Shown piece after piece: positions 1 through 6,662 of a stretch of 64,000 bases of DNA (positions are counted from its first letter, which is position 1; every line of letters starts with the position of its first letter). The position numbers were made by a program, and so were the translations under genes. This DNA comes from NCEH01 sp043195195 (GTDB lineage Bacteria > Pseudomonadota > Alphaproteobacteria > Rhizobiales > Xanthobacteraceae). The notes under the pieces were generated by a model that saw only the letters and a list, made by a program, of their open reading frames with translations, was not told the DNA's origin and made no database searches. The stretch is from assembly GCF_043195195.1 (NCBI RefSeq), contig NZ_JBAFWT010000002.1, positions 186,001-250,000 of the forward strand, written 5' to 3'.

Positions 1-270
1 GTAATTGCATTGAATGTTGCAGGCGGGCGCCACGGCCACATGCATGCGGGCATAATGGTGGTGGGCTTCCTCGCTGTAGCAGGGGTGGTTCTTCACCTTT
101 TCCCAGATTTCCGTGGGCAGGTCGTTCTGGCCTGCGGCCGAGCCGCAGCTCGCCTTGCCGCTGCCGCCCGATGTGCCGCAGCCCTTGTGTTCGGCAATCG
201 CCTGCATGACGTCACTGACAACCGCGCCGCTTTGGGCCGCGCCGGCTTCGTGCTGTGCTGATGCGTGCAT
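1..270 (-). CDS. nifB: Nitrogenase cofactor biosynthesis protein NifB, N-terminal part (cut by window edge)
   Basis: NifB is the radical-SAM enzyme that makes NifB-co, the Fe-S-carbide precursor of FeMo-cofactor. Only the first 90 residues are inside the window. They contain the family's typical N-terminal block with HPCYSEEAHHHYARMHVAVAP, followed by the beginning of the radical-SAM motif, ACNIQCNY, where the next (missing) residue is expected to be the third cluster cysteine. The ATG at 270 has GAGGAA about 8 bases upstream. The gene has its own sigma54 promoter and two NifA sites. It follows the nifIscA-nifS-nifT operon but is separated from it by a terminator. Identity is firm; the length and C-terminal domain (NifX-like or not) cannot be seen. 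Confidence 0.95.
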   Translation of the reverse strand, partial: MHASAQHEAGAAQSGAVVSDVMQAIAEHKGCGTSGGSGKASCGSAAGQNDLPTEIWEKVKNHPCYSEEAHHHYARMHVAVAPACNIQCNY

Positions 271-319
271 GTCCGTTCCTCGCTGATGGCCAAATTCAAG
301 AATGTCCTGAGGAGACATG

Positions 320-335
320 AGCAACTCGCGTGCCA
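320..335 (-). promoter_or_regulatory. Sigma54 -24/-12 promoter of nifB
   Basis: Read on the minus strand the site is TGGCACG-CGAG-TTGCT, a full match to TGGCACG-N4-TTGCW with the GG-N10-GC core. The transcript would start near 308, about 38 bases before the nifB ATG. Two NifA-type sites lie upstream at the usual distance. Confidence 0.93.
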
Positions 336-391
336 GCGAGGTAAAAAATCAAAGTTTGAGCAATATCAATTTCTTGCAGATGATCGTTCGC

Positions 392-407
392 TGTCGCCTT
401 GCGAACA
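392..407. promoter_or_regulatory. NifA upstream activator site (nifB, proximal)
   Basis: Perfect TGT-N10-ACA. Its centre is about 90 bp upstream of the predicted nifB start point, the normal spacing for NifA acting through a DNA loop on sigma54 polymerase. Confidence 0.85.
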
Positions 408-432
408 CGCCTCGACGAAATCTCTGGCGGTA

Positions 433-448
433 TGTTGGAAAGATTACA
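433..448. promoter_or_regulatory. NifA upstream activator site (nifB, distal)
   Basis: Second perfect TGT-N10-ACA, 41 bp beyond the proximal site (about four helical turns), so both would lie on the same DNA face. Centre about 130 bp from the predicted start point. Confidence 0.78.
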
Positions 449-506
449 GATGTCGCGGGGCTGTCCGCCTTTGGTCGGGATGGGGCTTCCGTGCCCTGAA
501 AAACGC

Positions 507-530
507 ATCGGAGCGCCGAGGCGCTCCGAT
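507..530 (-). terminator. Rho-independent terminator after the SIR2-like gene
   Basis: A perfect 10-bp stem (ATCGGAGCGC / GCGCTCCGAT) with a 4-base loop. On the minus strand it is followed by GCGTTTTTCAG, a short T run. It lies 27 bases after the stop of the SIR2-like gene and upstream of the nifB activator sites, so it closes the nifIscA-SIR2 operon. Confidence 0.85.
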
Positions 531-557
531 GGATTTCAGGCAGAAGGGTGAGAAAGA

Positions 558-1421
558 TCAGCCACACAGGATTTCGACGGCACGCTCCAGCGGCAAGGCG
601 ATGGGGGTAAGACCCTGCGAGATGAAGAAACGCATTTCGTTTTTCGACAGCGCTTGCTGTTCGACCAGCACATAGTGCTGAGAGCCGGAACGCTTGGAGA
701 CCTGCCGCGCGTAGGTCCGCAAGAGCTGGTCGTTGAACCGGCAGCCGATGAACAGGAAATTGCGTTCCGTGCGCCGATCCTTCACGACGTCAGGAATGGG
801 CGTCTGAATGTCAATCTCTGTCAGGACTTCCACATAATCCGCGTCGGATATCAGGAAGTTCTTGGCCGGCGCGATCGAGCCATGGGGCTTGTAGAGCAGG
901 GTGGTCCAGCTCGGTGCCGTCGCGCGGCCGGTCTCAGCACCGGTGGCATCATAGAAGCGATACCAGCGGTCTTCGCCGATGCCGGCACGGGTGATGCCCT
1001 GCACCTCACCCCAGTCCGAGCGCTCGGCGAGCGCCGTGCGCATGGCGCCATCGTACCAGGTGTCGACGATCATCGGCAGGCCCAGCGTCGCGAGATGGCG
1101 ATGCAGGGTGGTCGGTTCCACCGGGGGGGTGAAGGCCTCGGTCATCAGCGCCGTCACGGTGGAGCGGTGCTTCATGCTCTCGATATGCTGCGCCGAGGCC
1201 CAGGCATTGCCCCTGGCGCGGCGCGGCAGCGCCACCTTGGTAGCGAAGAAAGCCGCCAGGGCCTCCGGATTCATGGGGATCGAGGGCTTGGAAAGTTCCG
1301 TCAGGCCCGGGCCGAGATAGGGCACGATGGCGCCGCCGCGCAACTGCTCGGCAACCTTGGTCAGCACGGCCTCGGCATCGACGGCATTGGCGAAATCAAT
1401 ATGGGGAATGGGGGCGTTCAT
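558..1421 (-). CDS. SIR2-like protein, last gene of the nifIscA-nifS-nifT operon
   Basis: 287 residues resembling the SIR2-like (SIR2_2) NAD-binding fold. The N-terminal GGAIVPYLGPGLTE segment corresponds to the nucleotide-binding GAG-type loop of SIR2 proteins, and the C-terminal FIGCRFND segment is typical of the SIR2-like group. No zinc-binding cysteine quartet of true sirtuin deacetylases is visible, so deacylase activity is doubtful; NAD or ADP-ribose binding or hydrolysis is possible. It starts 6 bases after nifT and ends before a clear terminator, so it is co-transcribed with nifS and nifT. A role in nitrogenase maturation or regulation is inferred only from this position. Confidence 0.75.
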   Translation of the reverse strand: MNAPIPHIDFANAVDAEAVLTKVAEQLRGGAIVPYLGPGLTELSKPSIPMNPEALAAFFATKVALPRRARGNAWASAQHIESMKHRSTVTALMTEAFTPPVEPTTLHRHLATLGLPMIVDTWYDGAMRTALAERSDWGEVQGITRAGIGEDRWYRFYDATGAETGRATAPSWTTLLYKPHGSIAPAKNFLISDADYVEVLTEIDIQTPIPDVVKDRRTERNFLFIGCRFNDQLLRTYARQVSKRSGSQHYVLVEQQALSKNEMRFFISQGLTPIALPLERAVEILCG

Positions 1422-1427
1422 CGGCGT

Positions 1428-1643
1428 TCAACCTTCTTCGCCGCGCTTGCGCGCATTGATGGTGATCGGCAGCGTGGTGCCCGCCGCCATCTCCGGCAGA
1501 TCGAGCACCCAGCCGTTCGCGATGCGAATCCAGCCGCCCCAAAGGGTCTCGTGCTCGAATTCCACGATCGGCTCCTCCAGGTCCTTCTTGGGCACGTAGA
1601 TGGACAGGCCGGTCTCGGGCGAGCGGCGGATCATGATCTTCAT
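1428..1643 (-). CDS. nifT: NifT/FixU family protein
   Basis: 71 residues, the usual size of NifT/FixU, with the conserved MKIMIRR start, the YVPKKDLEE segment and the GGWIRIANGW core. Its biochemical function is unknown, and mutants in other diazotrophs show little phenotype. The ATG at 1643 has GGAG 8 bases upstream. It sits 53 bases after nifS and 6 bases before the SIR2-like gene in the same transcription unit, so it is probably under NifA control from the promoter at 3598-3613. Confidence 0.93.
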   Translation of the reverse strand: MKIMIRRSPETGLSIYVPKKDLEEPIVEFEHETLWGGWIRIANGWVLDLPEMAAGTTLPITINARKRGEEG

Positions 1644-1696
1644 GGGAAAGCTCCGTGAATGGCGATGTGTTCGGGTTCAGACGTGCCGCACCACTG

Positions 1697-2848
1697 TCAC
1701 GACGGTGACAATGTCCGGAGTTTCGTGATGATCTCGGGCAGCACCTGTAAAACCCGGTCAACTTCATCGACCGTATTTTCACGCGAGAACGAGAAGCGAA
1801 TGGCGCCGCGCAGCGCGGCGGCGGGCACGCCCATGGCACGCAGCACGTGGGAGGGCTCCATGGATCCGGACGAGCAGGCCGATCCCAGCGAGGCCGCGAT
1901 GCCGGCGCGGTTGAGGTGATGCAGGATGGCCTCGCCCTCAAGATGCTCGAACGCCACGTTGGACGTGTTGGGCAGGCGGTTCGCAGTGTCCCCGAGCACC
2001 AGGCAATGGCCGATCTGCTGCACCACGCTCTGTTCCAGCCGGTTGCGAAGATCGCCCACTTGGCTGCCCTGCGCATTGATATGTGCAAGTGCCAGTTCAG
2101 CCGCCTTGCCGAGGCCGATAATGCCAGGAACGTTCTCCGTTCCGCCGCGCCGCCGCCGTTCCTGAGGGCCGCCGCGCACCAGTGGGCTGAATTTCGTGCC
2201 CTTGCGAACATAGAGGGCACCGATGCCCTTGGGGCCGTGCAGCTTGTGTCCCGACAGCGACAGCATATCGATCTGCATCGCTTTGAGATCGATGGGGATC
2301 TTGCCCACGGCCTGGACTGCGTCGGTGTGAAACAGGGCGCCGACCGCATGGGCCAGATCGGCGAGTTCGGCCACAGGAAATAGCGTACCGGTTTCGTTGT
2401 TCGCCCACATCACCGAGGCGAGCGCGGTGCGCGGGCCAAGCGCATTGCGATAGGCGTCCATGTCCAGCCGTCCGGCGGCATCGACCCCGATCAGGTGAAC
2501 CTTAAGGCCCCGTGTCGCCTGCAGGTGATCGAGCAGGGTGAGCACGGCGGGATGCTCCACTGCGGTTGTAACGATCTCATCCCGCCCCTTCTGCCCATCA
2601 AGAGCGGAGAGGATGGCGGTGTTGTCGGATTCCGTTCCGCCAGACGTGAAGATGATCTCATGGTCGAAAGCCGCGCCGAGCAGAGCTTGCAGGCTCTTGC
2701 GGGCGGCCTTCAGGCCGGTTGCGACCTCATCGCCGAAGGCGTGGGCCGAGGAGGCATTGCCAAACTGCTCCGTGAAATACGGCAACATGGATGCGACGAC
2801 GGCGGGGTCGGTGCGCGTCGTCGCATTGTTGTCGAGATAGATCGGCAC
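1697..2848 (-). CDS. nifS: Cysteine desulfurase NifS
   Basis: 383 residues. NifS is a PLP-dependent enzyme that removes sulfur from cysteine and passes it as persulfide to Fe-S scaffold proteins for nitrogenase clusters. The YLDNNATTR start is a class V aminotransferase hallmark. The PLP lysine is Lys202 in SGHKLHGPKG, and the active-site cysteine is Cys325 in GSACSSGS, a group I (NifS/IscS) loop. The start codon is GTG at 2848, 12 bases after the nfu stop; no ATG fits better. The neighbours nfu and nifIscA suit a small nif-specific Fe-S assembly operon. Confidence 0.96.
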   Translation of the reverse strand: MPIYLDNNATTRTDPAVVASMLPYFTEQFGNASSAHAFGDEVATGLKAARKSLQALLGAAFDHEIIFTSGGTESDNTAILSALDGQKGRDEIVTTAVEHPAVLTLLDHLQATRGLKVHLIGVDAAGRLDMDAYRNALGPRTALASVMWANNETGTLFPVAELADLAHAVGALFHTDAVQAVGKIPIDLKAMQIDMLSLSGHKLHGPKGIGALYVRKGTKFSPLVRGGPQERRRRGGTENVPGIIGLGKAAELALAHINAQGSQVGDLRNRLEQSVVQQIGHCLVLGDTANRLPNTSNVAFEHLEGEAILHHLNRAGIAASLGSACSSGSMEPSHVLRAMGVPAAALRGAIRFSFSRENTVDEVDRVLQVLPEIITKLRTLSPS

Positions 2849-2860
2849 GGAGCACCCCGA

Positions 2861-3151
2861 TCAATGCCGCGCCTTGGCGGCGCCGGCCACAGGGACGATG
2901 CGCACCAGTTCGCCGAGGCGTTCAACCACCTTGGACTGGATGCCTTCCAGCGTCATGCTGGCCAGCTTGCAGAACACGCAGGCGCCGGTGAGCCGCACCA
3001 TCACCTTGTTGCCCTCGATGCCCAGCAGCTCGCAATCGCCGCCGTCGCGCTGCAGGTTGGGGCGCACTTCTTCGATCACCGCCTTGATGATCCGCACGCG
3101 CTCGCTCTCTTCGGTGGGCTGCACCTTCAGGTTTTCGGACTCGGCCAGCAT
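2861..3151 (-). CDS. NifU C-terminal domain protein (Nfu type)
   Basis: 96 residues matching only the C-terminal Nfu domain of NifU. The conserved LQRDGGDCELL segment is followed by GACVFC, with the CxxC cluster ligands at Cys58 and Cys61. Full-length NifU also has an IscU-like scaffold domain and a central [2Fe-2S] domain; both are absent here, so the protein is probably an Fe-S carrier rather than the main scaffold. The ATG at 3151 is chosen because AGGAGAA precedes it and the upstream codons do not match the family. It lies between nifIscA and nifS in one operon. Confidence 0.9.
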   Translation of the reverse strand: MLAESENLKVQPTEESERVRIIKAVIEEVRPNLQRDGGDCELLGIEGNKVMVRLTGACVFCKLASMTLEGIQSKVVERLGELVRIVPVAGAAKARH

Positions 3152-3237
3152 GACGTTCTCCTGGAGAGATTTTCTGCGGAAGCCGGCGTGCGCGGCAGCC
3201 CAAACGGCCCGTGCACGCCGTGGCGCGAAGCTTTGGA

Positions 3238-3558
3238 TCAGCCGAAGGATTTGCCGCAGGAGCAACTGGACTTGGCGTTGGGGTTCTCGAACGTGAAGCC
3301 GGAGCCTTCCAGCGCCACAACGAAATCGATGGTCGTGCCGGCGAGATATTCGTGGCTCTGATTGTCCACGAAGACCTTGACGCCGTTGCGTTCGATCACG
3401 GTGTCGTCGGGGCCGGCTTCCTGCACCAGGCCCATCTGATACTTGTAGCCGGCGCAGCCGCCCGCTTCGACCTGGATGCGCAGCCCGCTGGCCGGCTCCG
3501 CAGCGGTATTCATGGCGGTGCGAACCGCGTTCACCGCACTGTCCGTCAGGTTGATCAT
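3238..3558 (-). CDS. IscA/HesB-type iron-sulfur assembly protein (NifIscA)
   Basis: 106 residues of the A-type Fe-S carrier family. The three conserved cysteines are Cys35 (in EAGGCAGYKY) and Cys99/Cys101 (in the C-terminal SSCSCGKSF). Such proteins carry Fe or Fe-S clusters from a scaffold to target enzymes; nif-linked copies are called NifIscA. It is the first gene of the operon, 28 bases downstream of the predicted sigma54 start point. The ATG at 3558 has GAGG just upstream; an in-frame upstream ATG would lie inside the promoter region and is rejected. Confidence 0.92.
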   Translation of the reverse strand: MINLTDSAVNAVRTAMNTAAEPASGLRIQVEAGGCAGYKYQMGLVQEAGPDDTVIERNGVKVFVDNQSHEYLAGTTIDFVVALEGSGFTFENPNAKSSCSCGKSFG

Positions 3559-3597
3559 GGTCGCCTCGCTGGATAGGACTTGTCTACTCCCCTGTTC

Positions 3598-3613
3598 AGC
3601 AAGTCCCATGCCA
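3598..3613 (-). promoter_or_regulatory. Sigma54 promoter of the nifIscA-nfu-nifS-nifT-SIR2 operon
   Basis: Minus-strand reading TGGCATG-GGAC-TTGCT, with GG-N10-GC intact and one change from the consensus -24 element. The predicted start near 3586 is 28 bases before nifIscA. A perfect NifA site lies 96 bp upstream of it. Confidence 0.88.
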
Positions 3614-3674
3614 GCGGCTATAGTTTTGAATTCGCGGGAGATTTCAGATTTCGGCCTGTGGGTTTTGCGACGCG

Positions 3675-3690
3675 TGTCGAGTTTCCGACA
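3675..3690. promoter_or_regulatory. NifA upstream activator site (nifIscA operon)
   Basis: Perfect TGT-N10-ACA in the gap between the AAA+ ATPase gene and the nifIscA promoter. A weaker partner, TGT-N10-ACG, starts at 3657. Confidence 0.82.
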
Positions 3691-3770
3691 GGGGTCTCGG
3701 CGTCCGAAAGAGGACGTGTCGAAGGTCGCTCCCGACGTCTGGCCCGCAGTCGCTCACGGACCGCCGGATG

Positions 3771-5465
3771 TCAGGCAGCACCGAGATCTATGCCTCGGAA
3801 GATCGCGCAGCGCTCGAATACGTCGAGGGTCGGGGGCACGCGCTTGTGGCGGCAATATTTCGCCACCAGCTTGGCGAGGCCCTTGATGTCGCGACCGCTG
3901 GTGGAAGGGAAGACATCCACCAGCGCGTCGAGCAGGGGCGCATCCATCGCGAGGCCGAATTGTTCGCTCATCACGGTCCAGATCCGCCGGCGCGCCGCGC
4001 TGTTGGGCGGGTGAAATTTGATCAAGGCGATGCAGCGCGAGACGATCGCTTCGTCGATATCGTCGATGCGGTTGGTGGTGAGGAACAGCAGCCCGTTGAA
4101 ATATTCGAGCACCCGCAGGAATACGCCGACCACCGCATTCATGGCGATGTCGTCCTCGCGCCGCTTGATATAGACGTCCGCCTCGTCGATCAGCATCACC
4201 GCGCCCCAGCGTTGGGCCCGGGTCAGCGTGTCCTTGAGGGCGTTTTCCATGGCGGCGGCATTGAGGCCCAACTGGCCGGAATGCACCCGGTAAAGCGGGC
4301 GCTGGATGATCTCGGCGTACACTTCCGCGGTCAGGGTCTTGCCGACGCCCGGCGGACCCGCGCAGAGCACGGTGGTGCCGCCGGATTTTCCCGCCACGAT
4401 GTCGTCCATCAGGAGATCCATCTCGGCGGTGAGGATGTCGATAAGGTCGGTCTGCTCCTCCGGCAACACCAGCTTTTCCCGCAGATTCGGTTGGTAGGCG
4501 TAGGGCTCCATGTCGTCGGCGTGCACCCACAGATAATGGTGCAGGTCGAGGTGGAACATCAAAATATAGGGATGGATCGGGATGCGGCTGAACAGACCGG
4601 GCCGGATCGCCGCCTTGGATTCCTCCACTTCCTCCTCGGCGTCGTAGAGATTGCTCTTGGCCGCCTTGCGCAGATATTGGCCGAGGATATCGCCGGTGAC
4701 CTCCAGGGTCAGGGCGCGGGCGGTGAGGATGCTTTCGTCATTCACCAGCCGCGCGGCTCCGCCGCCTGAGGACAGCACGACAACGTCCTTGCGTGACCAA
4801 TCGGTATCGCGATGGGAGGCATTGGGATCGTCGGTATAGAAGCCGGTGCCGCGACCGGAGAATTGGGCGCCATAGCGGCTGCGCCAGGCGAAATAGCGCG
4901 CCTCGGTCTCGTCATAAGCGGCGATCAGTTCCGGCGTTTCCTTCAAAAACCCCTTGGCGGCGAAGATCTCCGCCACCGTCTTGCCGGCGATGTCGCCGCC
5001 GGAAATCCGCAGGGTGGCCGAGGTGATGGCGCCTTTGGCATTGGCTTTCAGTTCGACGAAAACGCGCCCGGTCTCGTCATTGGAAGGGGGCGTGTAATCC
5101 AGGCGCGTCACCACATATGGGAGGGGGCGGCTGGCGACGCTGGCCGTGAACATCCAGCCATGGATCGCATCCTGGATCAGGTATCGCGCGATCGCCGGAA
5201 CCACGGCTTCGAGGTCGTGCGCAGCAAACCTGACACTTTTGTCGTTGAACGCGCGCTGCAGCGTCGCAATCTGCGCGAGCCGCGTTTGCATGTGCGGGCC
5301 GGCCCCGCGATAGAGGTCCTGCAGGAAATCGAGTTCCGCGCTGGAGAGATGGGTAAAGGCGACCTCGACCTTTTCGCCGAAGCGCAATTGCTCCTTGAGC
5401 GGCGCCAGGGCTGGAAAGCTCGTGACCATGGCCTCGATATAGGGGCGCTCAATCTGAAGCTTCAT
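3771..5465 (-). CDS. AAA+ ATPase with a long uncharacterised N-terminal region
   Basis: 564 residues. The C-terminal half is a single AAA+ module: Walker A at 370-377 (GPPGVGKT), Walker B at 424-429 (MLIDEA), sensor-1 Asn465 in TTNR, and an arginine-rich end to the module. The first 330 residues match no family I recognise and contain a proline-rich stretch. Such proteins usually remodel or load partner proteins; the substrate here is unknown. The ATG at 5465 is preferred over the one at 5516, because the latter falls inside a sigma54-like element. The gene is divergent from the protein at 5613 and lies directly upstream of the nifIscA promoter on the same strand. Confidence 0.85.
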   Translation of the reverse strand: MKLQIERPYIEAMVTSFPALAPLKEQLRFGEKVEVAFTHLSSAELDFLQDLYRGAGPHMQTRLAQIATLQRAFNDKSVRFAAHDLEAVVPAIARYLIQDAIHGWMFTASVASRPLPYVVTRLDYTPPSNDETGRVFVELKANAKGAITSATLRISGGDIAGKTVAEIFAAKGFLKETPELIAAYDETEARYFAWRSRYGAQFSGRGTGFYTDDPNASHRDTDWSRKDVVVLSSGGGAARLVNDESILTARALTLEVTGDILGQYLRKAAKSNLYDAEEEVEESKAAIRPGLFSRIPIHPYILMFHLDLHHYLWVHADDMEPYAYQPNLREKLVLPEEQTDLIDILTAEMDLLMDDIVAGKSGGTTVLCAGPPGVGKTLTAEVYAEIIQRPLYRVHSGQLGLNAAAMENALKDTLTRAQRWGAVMLIDEADVYIKRREDDIAMNAVVGVFLRVLEYFNGLLFLTTNRIDDIDEAIVSRCIALIKFHPPNSAARRRIWTVMSEQFGLAMDAPLLDALVDVFPSTSGRDIKGLAKLVAKYCRHKRVPPTLDVFERCAIFRGIDLGAA

Positions 5466-5511
5466 GGGGATCTGTCGGGTTTGAAAGAATGGCACGCTCG
5501 TCAACGGGGCA

Positions 5512-5527
5512 TGCATGGTTTGCGCCA
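5512..5527 (-). promoter_or_regulatory. Candidate sigma54-type promoter of the AAA+ ATPase gene
   Basis: Minus-strand reading TGGCGCA-AACC-ATGCA keeps the GG-N10-GC core, but both elements have mismatches. The predicted start would be near 5500, 35 bases before the ATG at 5465. I found no TGT-N10-ACA site nearby, so this is tentative. Confidence 0.4.
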
Positions 5528-5612
5528 GAGTTTGCGCGGCACGCTATTTGAATAGGTCGTCCCGACCGGCGCTCGTGCGCCGGAATCTGGCTTGAAAACC
5601 GGGGATGGTTCC

Positions 5613-6221
5613 ATGACGACGCTTGAGAAGACGACGACGATCGAGGAGACCGCGCTCGCTCGGCTTGATCGGGAGGGCCGGCTGCTCAACGCGGTTCTCA
5701 AGGCGCCGACCAAGAAGCCGGGCCGCTTCGGCTTCCGGGGTGACATCGCCTTGAAGTTCCAGGCCCAGGTCGCCGACGAAAAGCGCCCGCCGGACTTTTC
5801 CATCGAGCAGGTGCTCACCGTCGTGCAGGCCGGCGAGCCCACTATTCCGATCCTGGTGGGCTATATCCATTCCTTCGCTTATCTCTCAGTCGCGGCCGAG
5901 GTGCTGAAAGGTCTGCTGAGCCCCAGCGGAACGTATTTCATCTTCGCCAACAACATCGATCTTCTGGCCAAATATCGGGTGGTGATCGACGGCGTTACCT
6001 TCTTCGTCCTGCCGTGCGATGAATCCACGGTTTGGAAGGAGATGATGGACCTGATGAGCATCGACAAGAACGATGTGAAAAAGCTCGATACCGCAGGAAA
6101 GTTGGATCACCTGCTGGATGCTGCACTTGGCTTTAATGAAGCCTATCCCACGATCACCTTCGAGGAAGGCGTCGCGCGCATGGAGCCGGTGAAGAACCGC
6201 AACGAGAACCGGCCCGTCTGA
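5613..6221 (+). CDS. Uncharacterised protein divergent from the AAA+ ATPase
   Basis: 202 residues; I recognise no family. It is a soluble protein without signal peptide or membrane segment. A basic patch, KAPTKKPGRFGFRGD, lies near residue 40, and a mixed hydrophobic central region (IPILVGYIHSFAYLSVAAEV) follows. The ATG at 5613 has GGGGAT 8 bases upstream; an ATG at 5592 has no ribosome binding site. Its promoter region is shared head to head with the AAA+ ATPase gene, which suggests a partner or substrate relationship. The gene ends against the Rieske gene at a GC-rich hairpin. Confidence 0.75.
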   Translation: MTTLEKTTTIEETALARLDREGRLLNAVLKAPTKKPGRFGFRGDIALKFQAQVADEKRPPDFSIEQVLTVVQAGEPTIPILVGYIHSFAYLSVAAEVLKGLLSPSGTYFIFANNIDLLAKYRVVIDGVTFFVLPCDESTVWKEMMDLMSIDKNDVKKLDTAGKLDHLLDAALGFNEAYPTITFEEGVARMEPVKNRNENRPV

Positions 6222-6229
6222 CGGGCCGG
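6209..6229. other. Perfect GC-rich stem-loop between convergent genes
   Basis: An 8-bp perfect stem (CCGGCCCG / CGGGCCGG) with a 5-base loop, spanning the stop of the 202-residue protein gene. There is no T run on either strand, so it is not a classical terminator, but it may block read-through in both directions. Confidence 0.5.
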
Positions 6230-6236
6230 CCGGCGA

Positions 6237-6662
6237 TCACACGTCCTGCGGGTCTGCCTCGACCTCGTCATCCTCTTCAACAAGGGTGACCCCGGTCACG
6301 CAGATGTCGTTGTCCAGAACCGCCAGCGCCACGGGGATCAGGCTCTTGCCCTTGCAGGGGCCGTCCACGCAATTGCCGGTGCCCAGTTCGAACAGGGCAC
6401 CGTGCTTCCCGCACATGATGCGGATGCCGTTCGGGTCCAGGAACTGGTTGCGCTCCCAGTCCAAATTGACCCCATCGTGCGGGCATTTGTTGACATAGCC
6501 GAACACCTGGCGGCCCCATCGCACCACGATGATGGGATAGGGGCGGCTGTTGCCGTTCTCATCCACCACCATGAGATTGAAGCCGGCCGCCCTCTGGCTT
6601 GGAATGTCGCTCATGCTGCAGATGGCGTACGCCACATTCTGATCCATATTGCCCTCGGTCAT
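6237..6662 (-). CDS. Rieske [2Fe-2S] ferredoxin-like protein
   Basis: 141 residues with a single Rieske domain. The cluster ligands are CPHDG (Cys, His) and CGKHGALF (Cys, His), the C-x-H and C-x2-H pairs of the family. The tail is acidic (LVEEDDEVEADPQ). It has no transmembrane anchor, so it resembles soluble Rieske ferredoxins that feed electrons to oxygenases or other redox enzymes. Its ATG at 6662 overlaps the stop of the upstream FAD oxidase gene (ATGA), so the two are translationally coupled and probably work as a redox pair. The redox partner chain is inference. Confidence 0.9.
   Translation of the reverse strand: MTEGNMDQNVAYAICSMSDIPSQRAAGFNLMVVDENGNSRPYPIIVVRWGRQVFGYVNKCPHDGVNLDWERNQFLDPNGIRIMCGKHGALFELGTGNCVDGPCKGKSLIPVALAVLDNDICVTGVTLVEEDDEVEADPQDV

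Noticed and set aside
5490..5505. TGGCACG on the plus strand near the AAA+ ATPase start
   Set aside because: The -12 position reads TCAAC with no GC, and the direction points away from any downstream gene at suitable distance.
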